Counted from the stretch's first letter, positions 17,382 to 26,304 are shown. The stretch is DNA of 64,000 nucleotides from Gammaproteobacteria bacterium (GCA_016874235.1 VGUJ01000001.1:62001-126000); one strand, 5' to 3'. Made by a program: numbers and translations. The notes: generated by a model not told the origin, from the letters alone.

Positions 17382-20300
17382 TCGTCAGGACGACCCAGGT
17401 CAAAAAGACTCAGAAATCGAAGACCAAGACCGCTGCGCCTAAACGTGCTGTAAGCAAAGCCAAGGCTAAACGCTCGCCGAAAAAGCCAGCGACCTCGACC
17501 GCACGACACGGCCGCTCGCGCCCACTGCGGCTCGCCGGAAAAGTGGCGCTCGTATCGGGAGCCGCCGGAAACATCGGCGAGGTGATCGTCCGGCGCTATC
17601 TCGAAGAAGGCGCCCGCGTCGTGATGGTGGGGCGAAACCGCACGAAGCTCGAGGCAGCGCGCGAGAAACTGCTCGCCAAAACCGGTGCGCCCGCGAGTCA
17701 TGCCTATGTTCTCGATTTTGATGCGTCGGACTCGGGACAGGCCCGATACGGCACCGAAGCAGTGATGCGTCAATTCGGTCGTATCGACATCCTCGTCAAT
17801 AACGCGGGCTCGGCAGGTCCTAAAGCACCTATCGAAAATCTACCGCTATCGCGTGAAGAACTCGATGCGATGCGTGCCGGCGGCGCGACCGACACCGAAA
17901 CCGTCGCCGATGCTGCAGGCAACCTGCTTGGTCTCAGCTGGAACATGGTCCGTGCGACCGCGCCTTATTTACAAGCCGGCGCCTCGATCATCAACATCTC
18001 CACGATTTTTTCGCGTACCAAATATTTTGGACGCGCGGCGTACGTTGTACCCAAGTCGGCCCTCAATGCTTTTTCGAAGCAGCTGGCGGTTCAGCTAGGT
18101 CAGCGTGGCATTCGCGTCAATACCGTGTACCCGGGGCCCATTGAGAGTCAGCGGATTCGTACGGTCTTCAAGGCGATGGATCAGCTGCGCAAAGCGCCAG
18201 ATGGTACGACGGCCAACGATTTCACCTCGACCATGGCACTTTCCAGAGCGACGCCTGAGACAGGGGCGACACACAGCTTTCCGAGTGTGGAGGATGTCGC
18301 CAATACCATCGTCTTTCTCGGTAGCGACGAATCCCAGGCCTTCAGCGCCCAAGGGTTCGAAGTCACCAACGGCATGCAGGTCATGCAAGAGTCCCGGTCG
18401 ACGTGGGTATCGCGACCCGAGCTTCGGACCGTCGATGGCACGGGATCAACCGTGCTCGTCGCTGCGGGTGATCAAGTCGCGGATGCTTTGATGATCGCTC
18501 GTATTCAAGCGAGCTGTGGTGCCCGAGTTCTTTTGGGGCTCGGAACGGAAGAGGCCGTTCAGGCCGCCGCCGCCGCTCTGCAAAACAGTGACGCCGACCG
18601 ACGCATCAAGCCCGTTCTCTTCGATCGCCATCGCCCCGACACGCTCGCGGTATCGCTTGCGTCGGTCGATCCGTCGCAAGGATTACACGGTGCCGTCGTG
18701 TTACCCGCTTTCGGCCACTGGCGTTTCAAAGCGCCGCTGTCGGAGGCGAGCGATTCGGATGTCGACGCTTTTTTGAAGGGCGAGCTCGCGGGCGCCATTG
18801 GTATCGCAAGAGAGCTCTCCCGTCTTTGGCACCGACTTGCGCCGGCTGGCGTCAGTCCGCGAATTATCTTCATGTCAAATGGCAGCGATGAATCCGGGGA
18901 TACCTACGCCGACATTCTTCGGGCGGGCATCGAGCAACTTGTTCGCGTCTGGCGTGACGAAAGTGAAACGCAAGTCAAATCCGGCGATCGTGCCGTGCTC
19001 GAATGGTCGAACCAGATTCTCCGCTGGTCGAATACCGAAGAAAACGGACTACTCTTCGCTGCCGCGCAGGCTGCTCGTTTGCTCTACACGAAGCGACGTG
19101 TACCGCAGGTGAATCTCTACATGCCTGCTGCGATTGTCGATGCGACGGGCTCCACGCGTCCGAACTTCGGCTGGATTGAATCGCTCATGGGCTTGCACCT
19201 CGGTAAGTGTGTGTTGATCACGGGGGGCTCGGCCGGCATTGGAGGCCAACTCGGCCGCTTGCTCGCGATCTCCGGCGCACGAGTGATGCTCACCGCCCGT
19301 CGCGAAAATCAGCTCATCGATCTGCGTGACAGCATCGTTCGAGAGCTCGAAGAAATCGGCTATAACCGAGCGCATGAGCGAGTACGGATTCTGGCGGACA
19401 TTGACGTCGCCGATGAAACAGCGCTGGTGAAATCGGTAGCCGCGACTCTGAAGGCCTTTGGCCGAATCGATTATCTGATCAACAACGCTGGAGTCGCCGG
19501 CGCGGAACAGATGGCAGTCGATTTGTTGCCTGAAGACTGGCGCAACACGCTGCACGCCAATCTGGTGTCGAACTATTCGCTCATCGAAAAAGTCGTACCG
19601 ATGATGAAGCAGCAGGGGTCGGGCTACATCCTCAATGTCAGTTCCTACTTTGGCGGCGAAAAGTATATCGCCGTGCCGTATCCGAACCGATCCGACTACG
19701 CCGTCTCAAAAGCCGGCCAGCGCGCCCTCGTCGAAAACCTTGCACGATTCGTAGGGCCTGAGATTCAAATCAACGCCATTGCGCCTGGACCTGTCGAAGG
19801 GCAGCGGCTCAAGGGCAAGGACGGCAAGGCGGGGCTCTTTGATCGACGCGCGAAGCTGATCCTTGAAAATAAGCGATTGAATCAGCTCCATGGTGCGGTG
19901 CTGAAAGCGCTCGCGGATGGCGCAACGCTCGACGCAGTCCTTGGCGCCATGTGCTCCAACGACATCGGTTTGCTGCAGTCGCCCGAGGTTCCAGCGGCGT
20001 TGCGCGACCTTAGCGTCAAATTGAAAACTGAACCTAATGGCTCAGACGAGCCCACCTACTCGTCCTTACATTTTTTGATGACGCGTTCGATAGCGACTCG
20101 GTTGATCGCGCGGTTGTGCAACGGCTGCTTGATGCCACAGCGTATCCATCATGATCTGGCTGAGCAGTGGATTCTCGACCTTCCCGTTCCGCCGGAGCCC
20201 TTCATCGATCCTGCCCGTATCGATATTGAGGCAGAGAAAATTCGGACGGGCGTGATCGGCATGCTGCATCTCAATCGCATGCCGACCGAAACGGATGTGG

Positions 20301-21163
20301 CGCTCGCCACGGTGTTCTTCATGGCCGACCGCGCAATCTCGGGCGAAACCTTCGAGCCCTCGGGTGGCTTACAACAGGAACGCACGATTACCGAGCGTGA
20401 ACTCTTCGGTCGTGCCAAGCCTGAGCGTGTACGCCGGATGGAAGGCGAGACGATCTGGCTCATCGGTGAGCATATGTCTGAACCGCTCGCCGCGGCCGCG
20501 AAGTTATTCCTGGCAGAGGGTCATGTGGGCAGTATCGTGATGCTGACGCGTACTGCGGCGGCTGGTGATGCCATCCGTTTCGCATTGGGCCGCGCGTTGG
20601 GCCACGACCGAATTTCCTACCTGACTGTCGGGGATGACCTCGAGGAGGGGATGGATACCGCGTTTGCCAACCATGGCCCGCCAGCGGCCGTGGTTTCCAC
20701 GCCGTTTGCGCCGATTCCGCGCGCGTTGTTTGGCATCGAAGGCAAGGACCATCTTGCAGCACCCGAGTTTTCTGCGCTCATTGAGATGAACCTCACACAT
20801 CATTTCCGTGTGGCACGGAAAGTATCCTTGTTCAAGGGCGCCCGACTCATTCTCACTTCGCCGGATGTCCCAGCCGGCGGGACGCTTGCGCAGTTTGCGA
20901 TGGCGAATTTCATCAAGACCACGCTGCATGCATTCACGGCGACACTCGGCGTCGAAAATGAGCGTCTACCGACGTCGGTACCGGTCAACCAGGTAAATTT
21001 GACGCGACGCATGCGGAGCGAGGAGCCGAGAGATGCGGCTGAACAAGCTGAGGAGTATCAACGCTACGCGCATGCCGTCTTGTTGGCGGCTGCGCCGATC
21101 GTCGAGGCACAGGAGAGTCGTTATCGAGCTCGAATCTACCGAGGGCTTGCGATCACGGTATGA
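17378..21163 (+). CDS. mcr: Bifunctional malonyl-CoA reductase (3-hydroxypropionate-forming)
   Basis: Reduces malonyl-CoA with two NADPH to 3-hydroxypropionate through malonate semialdehyde. It is a tandem of short-chain-dehydrogenase halves. Half 1 has SGAAGNIGE (~60) and a YVVPK active-site pair (~221); half 2 has ITGGSAGIGG (~613) and YAVSK (~773). In the Chloroflexus enzyme the N-half reduces the semialdehyde and the C-half reduces the thioester. The match to that ~1219-aa protein runs to the end (ANFIKTTLHAFTAT, then RGLAITV). Start ATG 17378 overlaps the pcs stop (ATGA) and has GGGGAG 7 bases upstream, so I prefer it to the track start 17363. An unusual basic extension of ~50 residues precedes the first Rossmann motif. 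Confidence 0.95.
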   Translation: MIVRTTQVKKTQKSKTKTAAPKRAVSKAKAKRSPKKPATSTARHGRSRPLRLAGKVALVSGAAGNIGEVIVRRYLEEGARVVMVGRNRTKLEAAREKLLAKTGAPASHAYVLDFDASDSGQARYGTEAVMRQFGRIDILVNNAGSAGPKAPIENLPLSREELDAMRAGGATDTETVADAAGNLLGLSWNMVRATAPYLQAGASIINISTIFSRTKYFGRAAYVVPKSALNAFSKQLAVQLGQRGIRVNTVYPGPIESQRIRTVFKAMDQLRKAPDGTTANDFTSTMALSRATPETGATHSFPSVEDVANTIVFLGSDESQAFSAQGFEVTNGMQVMQESRSTWVSRPELRTVDGTGSTVLVAAGDQVADALMIARIQASCGARVLLGLGTEEAVQAAAAALQNSDADRRIKPVLFDRHRPDTLAVSLASVDPSQGLHGAVVLPAFGHWRFKAPLSEASDSDVDAFLKGELAGAIGIARELSRLWHRLAPAGVSPRIIFMSNGSDESGDTYADILRAGIEQLVRVWRDESETQVKSGDRAVLEWSNQILRWSNTEENGLLFAAAQAARLLYTKRRVPQVNLYMPAAIVDATGSTRPNFGWIESLMGLHLGKCVLITGGSAGIGGQLGRLLAISGARVMLTARRENQLIDLRDSIVRELEEIGYNRAHERVRILADIDVADETALVKSVAATLKAFGRIDYLINNAGVAGAEQMAVDLLPEDWRNTLHANLVSNYSLIEKVVPMMKQQGSGYILNVSSYFGGEKYIAVPYPNRSDYAVSKAGQRALVENLARFVGPEIQINAIAPGPVEGQRLKGKDGKAGLFDRRAKLILENKRLNQLHGAVLKALADGATLDAVLGAMCSNDIGLLQSPEVPAALRDLSVKLKTEPNGSDEPTYSSLHFLMTRSIATRLIARLCNGCLMPQRIHHDLAEQWILDLPVPPEPFIDPARIDIEAEKIRTGVIGMLHLNRMPTETDVALATVFFMADRAISGETFEPSGGLQQERTITERELFGRAKPERVRRMEGETIWLIGEHMSEPLAAAAKLFLAEGHVGSIVMLTRTAAAGDAIRFALGRALGHDRISYLTVGDDLEEGMDTAFANHGPPAAVVSTPFAPIPRALFGIEGKDHLAAPEFSALIEMNLTHHFRVARKVSLFKGARLILTSPDVPAGGTLAQFAMANFIKTTLHAFTATLGVENERLPTSVPVNQVNLTRRMRSEEPRDAAEQAEEYQRYAHAVLLAAAPIVEAQESRYRARIYRGLAITV

Positions 21164-21816
21164 AGATCGAAGTCGTTCCGGTGACAGCGTTTCAGCAGAA
21201 CTGCAGCATCGTATGGTGTGAGCGAACGAAGCGTGCTGCGGTGATTGATCCCGGAGGTGACCTCGATCGAATACTCGCGGTCGTTGAACGGCATGGCTTA
21301 AAACTCGAAAAGATTTTGATCACTCATGCGCATCTCGACCATGCAGGTGCAACCGCCGAGCTTTCTCGTCGATTCTCGCTACCGATCGAAGGGCCGCAAA
21401 CCGACGACCAGTTCTGGATCGATCAGATGCCCGCGCAAGCCAAGATGTTCGGCTTCCCACCGTCAGATCGATTTACACCCGATCGTTGGCTCGGCCAGGG
21501 CGACCGGGTCACGGTCGGCGATATCGAGTTTGAGGTGTTTCACTGCCCGGGGCATACGCCGGGGCACGTCGTTTTTTTTCAGCGCGAATCGCGATTTGCG
21601 ATCGTGGGTGACGTGATCTTCGCTGGATCCATCGGCCGTACCGACTTTCCACGCGGCAACCACGATCAGTTACTGCGATCGATCCGCCACAACTTGTTTC
21701 CACTTGGCGACGACGTGACCTTTTTACCGGGACACGGACCTACATCGACCTTTGGTGCGGAGCGGCGCAGTAATCCGTTTGTCGCCGATCGTTTATTTTT
21801 AGATCGTGTGCAGTGA
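21160..21816 (+). CDS. MBL-fold metallo-hydrolase, YcbL/glyoxalase-II-like
   Basis: A 218-aa metallo-beta-lactamase-fold hydrolase with the metal motif [11 protein letters not shown] near residue 52, [29 protein letters not shown] and [12 protein letters not shown]. It resembles the YcbL branch of type II glyoxalases, which lacks the C-terminal substrate domain of GloB. The start codon overlaps the mcr stop (ATGA), so it is translationally coupled to mcr and is the last gene of the pcs-mcr operon. That position suggests thioester hydrolysis or detoxification linked to the pathway, but this is inference. Its 3' end overlaps ctaB on the other strand by 18 bases. Confidence 0.88.
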   Translation: MKIEVVPVTAFQQNCSIVWCERTKRAAVIDPGGDLDRILAVVERHGLKLEKILITHAHLDHAGATAELSRRFSLPIEGPQTDDQFWIDQMPAQAKMFGFPPSDRFTPDRWLGQGDRVTVGDIEFEVFHCPGHTPGHVVFFQRESRFAIVGDVIFAGSIGRTDFPRGNHDQLLRSIRHNLFPLGDDVTFLPGHGPTSTFGAERRSNPFVADRLFLDRVQ

Positions 21817-22710
21817 GGTGGTCGGCAGGTAGTGATCGACCAGCAGGGCGATGAACAGCCACATCAAGTAAGAAATGGAAAACTTGAAGATTTTCATCGG
21901 TAGTTCGGCGCGATCTGTCAGTTTTAGCGCGAAGGCGTAATACAGAAACCGGGCATTCAGTACGAGCACCGCGGCGAGATAGATCAACCCGCTCATCCCT
22001 GAGATCCAGGGCATCAACGTGACCAGCACTAGTAACACGGTGTAGAGCAACACCTGCAGGCGGGTATAGGGGATGCCGTGGGTCACCGGCAGCATCGGAA
22101 TGCCAGCCTTCGCATATTCGTCGCGGCGCGCGATGGCGAGCGCCCAAAAATGGGGCGGCGTCCAGATGAAAATGATGAGAAACAGCAGCAGGGCGTTCGG
22201 TTCGATCGAGTTGGTGACCGCCGCCCAGCCGAGAACGGGTGGGGCTGCACCGGCTGCGCCGCCAATCACGATGTTTTGCGAAGTTGCCCGCTTGAGAAAC
22301 ACGGTATAGATCACGGCGTAGCCAATCAGCGAGGCGAAGGTGAGCACGGCCGTGAGCGGGTTTACGAGGAACCACAGGATGAGCATCGAAAGCACACCGA
22401 GTGACAACGCAAACGTCAGCGCCTGGGATGTTTTCAGCGTACCCGTCGCCAGGGGACGACTCTGCGTACGCGCCATTTGCTCGTCTATTTTTTGATCGAG
22501 GACATGGTTGATGGCTGCGGCACATCCCGAGGCGAGTGCGATGCCGAGGTTTCCCCAAACAAGCGCATCGAGGGGCGGCATGCCCGGACTCGCGAGCAGT
22601 GTGCCGACGATCGCGGTGAAGACAATGAGCGCGACGACTTTCGGTTTGGTGAGCTCGAAGTACAGCTTCCACGTTGGGCGAGGCGCGAGAGCGGCGGCAG
22701 GGGTTGACAT
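21799..22710 (-). CDS. ctaB: Protoheme IX farnesyltransferase (heme O synthase)
   Basis: UbiA-superfamily membrane enzyme that adds a farnesyl group to heme b to make heme O, the precursor of the heme A in aa3 oxidase. The polyprenyl-binding motif is [21 protein letters not shown] near residue 70, and a second conserved loop is [12 protein letters not shown]. From ATG 22710 ([10 protein letters not shown]) it is 303 aa; the track starts at GTG 22722, inside the end of ctaA. The TGA of ctaA is followed one base later by this ATG. Last gene of the surf1-SCO-like-ctaA-ctaB group. Confidence 0.94.
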   Translation of the reverse strand: MSTPAAALAPRPTWKLYFELTKPKVVALIVFTAIVGTLLASPGMPPLDALVWGNLGIALASGCAAAINHVLDQKIDEQMARTQSRPLATGTLKTSQALTFALSLGVLSMLILWFLVNPLTAVLTFASLIGYAVIYTVFLKRATSQNIVIGGAAGAAPPVLGWAAVTNSIEPNALLLFLIIFIWTPPHFWALAIARRDEYAKAGIPMLPVTHGIPYTRLQVLLYTVLLVLVTLMPWISGMSGLIYLAAVLVLNARFLYYAFALKLTDRAELPMKIFKFSISYLMWLFIALLVDHYLPTTSLHTI

Positions 22711-22711
22711 C

Positions 22712-23758
22712 TCAGGCCTCACGCAGGCGACGATTGAGGAGAATCAGCGACATCAACAAAAGCGCTGCGCCCGCATTGTGACCCGCCGCGAGTGACAACG
22801 GGAAGGCTTTCAGAATCATCAAAAATGCAACGAGCAGCTGAACGCCTAAAGCGCCGATCGCCCAGTAACCCGCACGACTCACGAGGACGGTCGGCGCACG
22901 ACGGATGGCGAGCCACGCTGCAAACAACACGGCGAGTGTGGCCACCACAGCGCCGATTCGGTGAGTGAAATGAATGGCGACCCGAGCCGGATGTTCGAGC
23001 ACCCCACCGGTGTAGTTGATGTCGAGACCTCGCCAGAGAACGAATGCTTCGCTGAAATCCATGCCCTCGGGCCACCACTGCTGTTGACACTTCGGCAGAT
23101 CGGGGCAGGCGACCGCCGCGTAGTTACTACTCGTCCAGCCGCCGAGCATGATTTGAAAGGCGACGACGATCGTTGCGACGACCGCCATACGACGCGCGCC
23201 ATCGAGCGCAGAGGTATGTGTGGCACCCGGTGTTGGTTCGATGAGCCGAGTTCTGCGACGCATGCCGAGCCACATCCACATTAGTAACGACAACGTGGTG
23301 AGTCCACCAATAAGGTGCAATACGACGACGAGAGGCTTGACGAGCCACCACACTGTAAAGGCACCCAACGTTCCTTGTAATACCACGACGACCAGCAGTG
23401 AGACGGCAAGGGGAATACTGGCAGGGCGTTCGCGCCGATAAGCGATGGCGATTACAGTGATCAGCACGATGATCAATCCGAGAGCCGTCGCGGCATAACG
23501 ATGGATCATCTCGCGCCAAGCTTTTCCGGAGTCGTATTCCCATCCGGGGGAAAAAGACTCGATCTTGCCTTCATTACGCTCTGCACCGGCAGGTGTGACG
23601 TGACCGTAACAGCCCGGCCAATCGGGGCAACCGAGACCCGCATCGGTCAGTCTCACCCATGCGCCGAGCACGATGACGATGAGACATAGCGAGACGCCAA
23701 GCAGCGCCAACCGGCGGATCGCCGTGGCACCCTGTGGAATTGATGAGTGGATGGACAT
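22712..23758 (-). CDS. ctaA: Heme A synthase (COX15/CtaA)
   Basis: Membrane enzyme that oxidises a methyl group of heme O to give heme A. At 348 aa and about eight spans it is the long COX15-like form. Conserved heme-ligand histidines are visible in [13 protein letters not shown] (~85), [10 protein letters not shown] and [10 protein letters not shown] (~265). The first span is followed by [18 protein letters not shown], a hallmark of the family. It follows the SCO-like gene by six bases and adjoins ctaB. Confidence 0.95.
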   Translation of the reverse strand: MSIHSSIPQGATAIRRLALLGVSLCLIVIVLGAWVRLTDAGLGCPDWPGCYGHVTPAGAERNEGKIESFSPGWEYDSGKAWREMIHRYAATALGLIIVLITVIAIAYRRERPASIPLAVSLLVVVVLQGTLGAFTVWWLVKPLVVVLHLIGGLTTLSLLMWMWLGMRRRTRLIEPTPGATHTSALDGARRMAVVATIVVAFQIMLGGWTSSNYAAVACPDLPKCQQQWWPEGMDFSEAFVLWRGLDINYTGGVLEHPARVAIHFTHRIGAVVATLAVLFAAWLAIRRAPTVLVSRAGYWAIGALGVQLLVAFLMILKAFPLSLAAGHNAGAALLLMSLILLNRRLREA

Positions 23759-23764
23759 GGAGGG

Positions 23765-24373
23765 TCAGCCGATATGTGAAAGCTTGAGAAGTTTGTTGAG
23801 ATCCTCGAGCAGACCTTTCGGATTCTGCGTGGAATCGAATCGCATCATCAGATTACCGAGAGGGTCGACTACGAAAATGTAGGTCGTGGAGCCTGATGCC
23901 TCGCGCGGAAATTGTTCTAGCCACGTCGGTGAGGCGGCATCGGCAAATTGAATAGTCTCCAAGCCTGGATGTTCGGCTGCCAGAAACGCCGTGTCGCAGC
24001 AGTTTTTTTCGGCGAGAAAGACTCGTTGGACGCGGTCCATGTCTTCGGCGAGTAGCAGCCGCGTTTGACGGATGGTCCACAGCGCCTGCCGACACGCAGC
24101 ATCACACGCCCCCTCGTCGATGTAGAGGAGCGTCCATTTCCCACGGAATAAGTTTTCCCTCGACGGTGAGCCATCGGGTGTGACGAAACCGTGGTCGGCA
24201 AGCGGCTTGGCGGGCGAGATCAGCTCACCGTGATTCGTACCGCCAGCGGGGCGCCAACCTCCGACGTAGTACAGCCAAAACGCCCCGAGCAGCGGCAGGA
24301 AGAAAAGTGCGGCAAGGCCGACCAATACCCCTCGACCCGCGGTGGGCGTATGAAATTTTTGGGTCTCAGTCAT
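23765..24373 (-). CDS. SCO1/SenC-like thioredoxin-fold membrane protein of the cox locus
   Basis: A 202-aa protein with one N-terminal membrane span (~17-37) and an extracytoplasmic domain with an SCO-like layout. KWTLLYIDEGACDAACRQ (~85-100) carries a CxxxC pair in the place of the SCO copper ligands, and later there is TYIFVVDPLGNLMMRF. It is shorter and more divergent than canonical SCO1, and a conserved distal histidine is not obvious. A role in Cu(A) or thiol chemistry for oxidase assembly is inferred from its position between surf1 and ctaA. Its ATG overlaps the surf1 stop (ATGA). Confidence 0.78.
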   Translation of the reverse strand: MTETQKFHTPTAGRGVLVGLAALFFLPLLGAFWLYYVGGWRPAGGTNHGELISPAKPLADHGFVTPDGSPSRENLFRGKWTLLYIDEGACDAACRQALWTIRQTRLLLAEDMDRVQRVFLAEKNCCDTAFLAAEHPGLETIQFADAASPTWLEQFPREASGSTTYIFVVDPLGNLMMRFDSTQNPKGLLEDLNKLLKLSHIG

Positions 24374-25119
24374 GCTTTATTCCGTTTCTTTAAGTTCATG
24401 ATCACAAACAGCACCAGCAGCAGTACCGCAAAACTCCACCACTGGATCGCATAAGACCAGTTCTGCTCGGGGCCCTTTGCATAGGGCTTCCAGTCGCGTC
24501 GATACCCCTCGGGTGCCGATGCGTCGAGCAACAACATTCGCGACTCGAGCCTCTCTGGGTCGACTCCCAGCGATCGGGCGAGTTCCGCTGATTGCGGGTA
24601 CGCGGTCACGCGCGGCCACTCTCCAGAGACGGCTGGCGGCGCGCGCCCTCCTGCGAGACCCGCTGTGGGCAACTCATCGAGCCGACCTAACACTTGGACC
24701 TCGCGACCGGTCTGCGCTACGCGAACATCAGGCAGACGATCGCGATAGCCTTCGAACGGCACCCAACCTCGATTCACCAACAACCAGCGCCCGTCTGCGA
24801 GCTGCAGCGGTGTCAGCACCTCGTATCCCGCGCGACCGTCGCGCGTACGATTGTCGAGCAAAAACTGACGCGAATCATCCCAGCGGCCGTCCGTCTCGAC
24901 TTGCGTATAACGCGGCAAGGCGGTCGAGGATTTGGAGCCGAGCGCGACGATGCGTTCCGCTTGGGTCGTAAAAGCGTCGCCCAGCTGTTGCTTGAACTCC
25001 GCACGACCCCATTGCCAACGGCCGAGGCTGATGAAGAGAACAAGAAGCAGCAAGGTGACGATGGTCATCAGCCACGACGGAGAAAAAACCCTGCGACCGA
25101 CGGCGATTCTGAGCGGCAC
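24370..25119 (-). CDS. SURF1-family cytochrome oxidase biogenesis protein
   Basis: A 249-aa protein with the SURF1 layout: an N-terminal span (~18-35) ending in the family signature LGRWQWGRAEFKQ, a periplasmic domain containing LLDNRTRDGRAGYEVLTPL and LLVNRGWVPF, and a C-terminal span followed by a short basic tail (LKKRNKA). SURF1 proteins help insert heme A into oxidase subunit I. The start GTG 25119 has no visible SD site and lies seven bases downstream of a TATTAT hexamer on the same strand, so the transcript could be leaderless. It is coupled downstream to the SCO-like gene by an ATGA overlap. Confidence 0.92.
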   Translation of the reverse strand: MPLRIAVGRRVFSPSWLMTIVTLLLLVLFISLGRWQWGRAEFKQQLGDAFTTQAERIVALGSKSSTALPRYTQVETDGRWDDSRQFLLDNRTRDGRAGYEVLTPLQLADGRWLLVNRGWVPFEGYRDRLPDVRVAQTGREVQVLGRLDELPTAGLAGGRAPPAVSGEWPRVTAYPQSAELARSLGVDPERLESRMLLLDASAPEGYRRDWKPYAKGPEQNWSYAIQWWSFAVLLLVLFVIMNLKKRNKA

Positions 25120-25138
25120 ACGCCTATAATAACGGTTA
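25119..25138. promoter_or_regulatory. Symmetric -10-like element shared by surf1 and the DUF2909 gene
   Basis: Between the divergent GTG (25119) and ATG (25138) start codons lies TATAATAA. Read on the plus strand it is a perfect TATAAT at 25125-25130, about seven bases before the ATG. Read on the minus strand it is TATTAT, about seven bases before the GTG. Neither gene has an SD site. No good -35 box is obvious on either side, so this remains a prediction. Confidence 0.45.
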
Positions 25139-25350
25139 TGGAACTCTTGCGGCTTTTTGTCGGACTCGTCATGTTGGGCATCGTAGTCAGCCTGGGCTCA
25201 GCGCTGTTCCACCTCATGACCGACAAAGGCGACTCAAAGAAGATGGTCAGAGCGCTTACCGTTCGCGTGGGCTTGTCGGTGGGCCTCTTCTTGCTGCTCA
25301 TGGTGGCGTGGGCCACCGGACTCATCCAGCCGCTCGGCGTAGCCCGCTGA
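25138..25350 (+). CDS. DUF2909-type twin-transmembrane protein of the cox cluster
   Basis: A 70-aa protein with two membrane helices (residues ~4-24 and ~44-64) separated by a short charged loop (HLMTDKGDSKKMVRALTVR). Small proteins of this type (DUF2909/HIG1-like) recur in gammaproteobacterial cytochrome oxidase loci, where they probably act in assembly or stability. The track gives a 218-aa frame from 24694, but that part is antisense to surf1, so I start at ATG 25138 directly after TATAAT. It is divergent from surf1 and convergent with ctaE, with a terminator between. Confidence 0.85.
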   Translation: MELLRLFVGLVMLGIVVSLGSALFHLMTDKGDSKKMVRALTVRVGLSVGLFLLLMVAWATGLIQPLGVAR

Positions 25351-25357
25351 AAAGCAA

Positions 25358-25379
25358 ACGGGCCGGTTTCCCGGCCCGT
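25358..25379 (-). terminator. Rho-independent terminator at the end of the ctaE operon
   Basis: A perfect nine-base stem, ACGGGCCGG / CCGGCCCGT, with a four-base loop. On the minus strand it is followed by TTGCTTTTC, so it should end the ctaC-D-G-E transcript. As an inverted repeat it may also slow transcripts from the convergent DUF2909 gene, although the plus-strand side lacks a T tract. Confidence 0.72.
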
Positions 25380-25416
25380 CGGATCATCTAAAGTGTGGCG
25401 ACCGCCACCGTGATCG

Positions 25417-26304
25417 TCACACCCAGTAGACGAACACGAAGAGCCCCAGCCAGACCACGTCGACGAAGTGCCAATACCAGGCGACGGCCTCGAAGCCGAA
25501 GTGTCGTTGTGGTGTGAAGTGACCCTTCATGGTTCGGAACCAGATGACGAGCAGCATGATGGCGCCGAGCGTCACGTGTACACCGTGGAAGCCCGTCAGC
25601 ATGAAGAACGTCGAACCGTAGATACCGGTTGCGAGTGTGAGTCCGAGCTCAGTGTAGGCGTGGACGTACTCGTAGGCCTGCAACCCGACGAACAAGAAGC
25701 CGAGCAAGAACGTTGCCGCCAAGAAGATATTGAGGATCTTGCGATTACCTTCTTTGAGGGCGTGGTGTGCGATGGTGATCGTGACACCTGAGAGCAGCAG
25801 GATCGCCGTGTTGATCGCAGGCAAGCCGAAGGCCGGAATGGTTTCGAAGGACCCGTCATCACGAGGACCGAGCGCTGCCGGGCCGTTCGTCGGCCACGTC
25901 GCATTAAAGTCTTGGAACAACAGCAGCTTGTTGAAAATTTTTACGCCCTCGCCGCCGATCCAGGGAACCGAGAGCGTGCGTGCGTAGAAGAGCGCACCGA
26001 AAAACGCCGCGAAGAACATGACCTCGGAGAAGATGAACCACAACATCCCCATTCGGAATGACTTGTCTACCTGCATGTTGTACATGCCGTGCTGATGCTC
26101 GTTGATGACGACCGCGAACCAGCCGACGAACAAACCGATCAGCATGATGACGCCGATCGCGAACACCCACGGGCCGTACCACTGGTTGAGCCAGCCGCAG
26201 AGACCGATCATGAACACGAAGAGCGTCAATGAGCCGTAAATCGGCCAAGGGCTCTCATGCGGTACGTAATATTTGTCGGCGGCGTGTTCTGTGGCATTGG
26301 CCAT
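25417..26304 (-). CDS. ctaE: Cytochrome c oxidase subunit III
   Basis: Seven-span subunit of the aa3-type oxidase, 295 aa. Recognisable segments are the N-terminal YYVPHESPWPIYGSLTLF, the FSEVMFFAAFFGALFYAR helix (~95-112), the ALKEGNRK loop (~185), and a C-terminal end TGFHGVHVTLGAIML...FEAVAWYWHFVDVVWLGLFV. It stabilises the catalytic subunit and its proton-uptake path. It is encoded ten bases after ctaG in the usual order and followed by a terminator. Confidence 0.96.
   Translation of the reverse strand: MANATEHAADKYYVPHESPWPIYGSLTLFVFMIGLCGWLNQWYGPWVFAIGVIMLIGLFVGWFAVVINEHQHGMYNMQVDKSFRMGMLWFIFSEVMFFAAFFGALFYARTLSVPWIGGEGVKIFNKLLLFQDFNATWPTNGPAALGPRDDGSFETIPAFGLPAINTAILLLSGVTITIAHHALKEGNRKILNIFLAATFLLGFLFVGLQAYEYVHAYTELGLTLATGIYGSTFFMLTGFHGVHVTLGAIMLLVIWFRTMKGHFTPQRHFGFEAVAWYWHFVDVVWLGLFVFVYWV

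Noticed and set aside
24694-25137. N-terminal part of the 218-aa plus-strand ORF that ends in the DUF2909 protein
   Set aside because: It is antisense to surf1, is low in hydrophobic order and joins the real 70-aa two-span protein only because the frame happens to be open.
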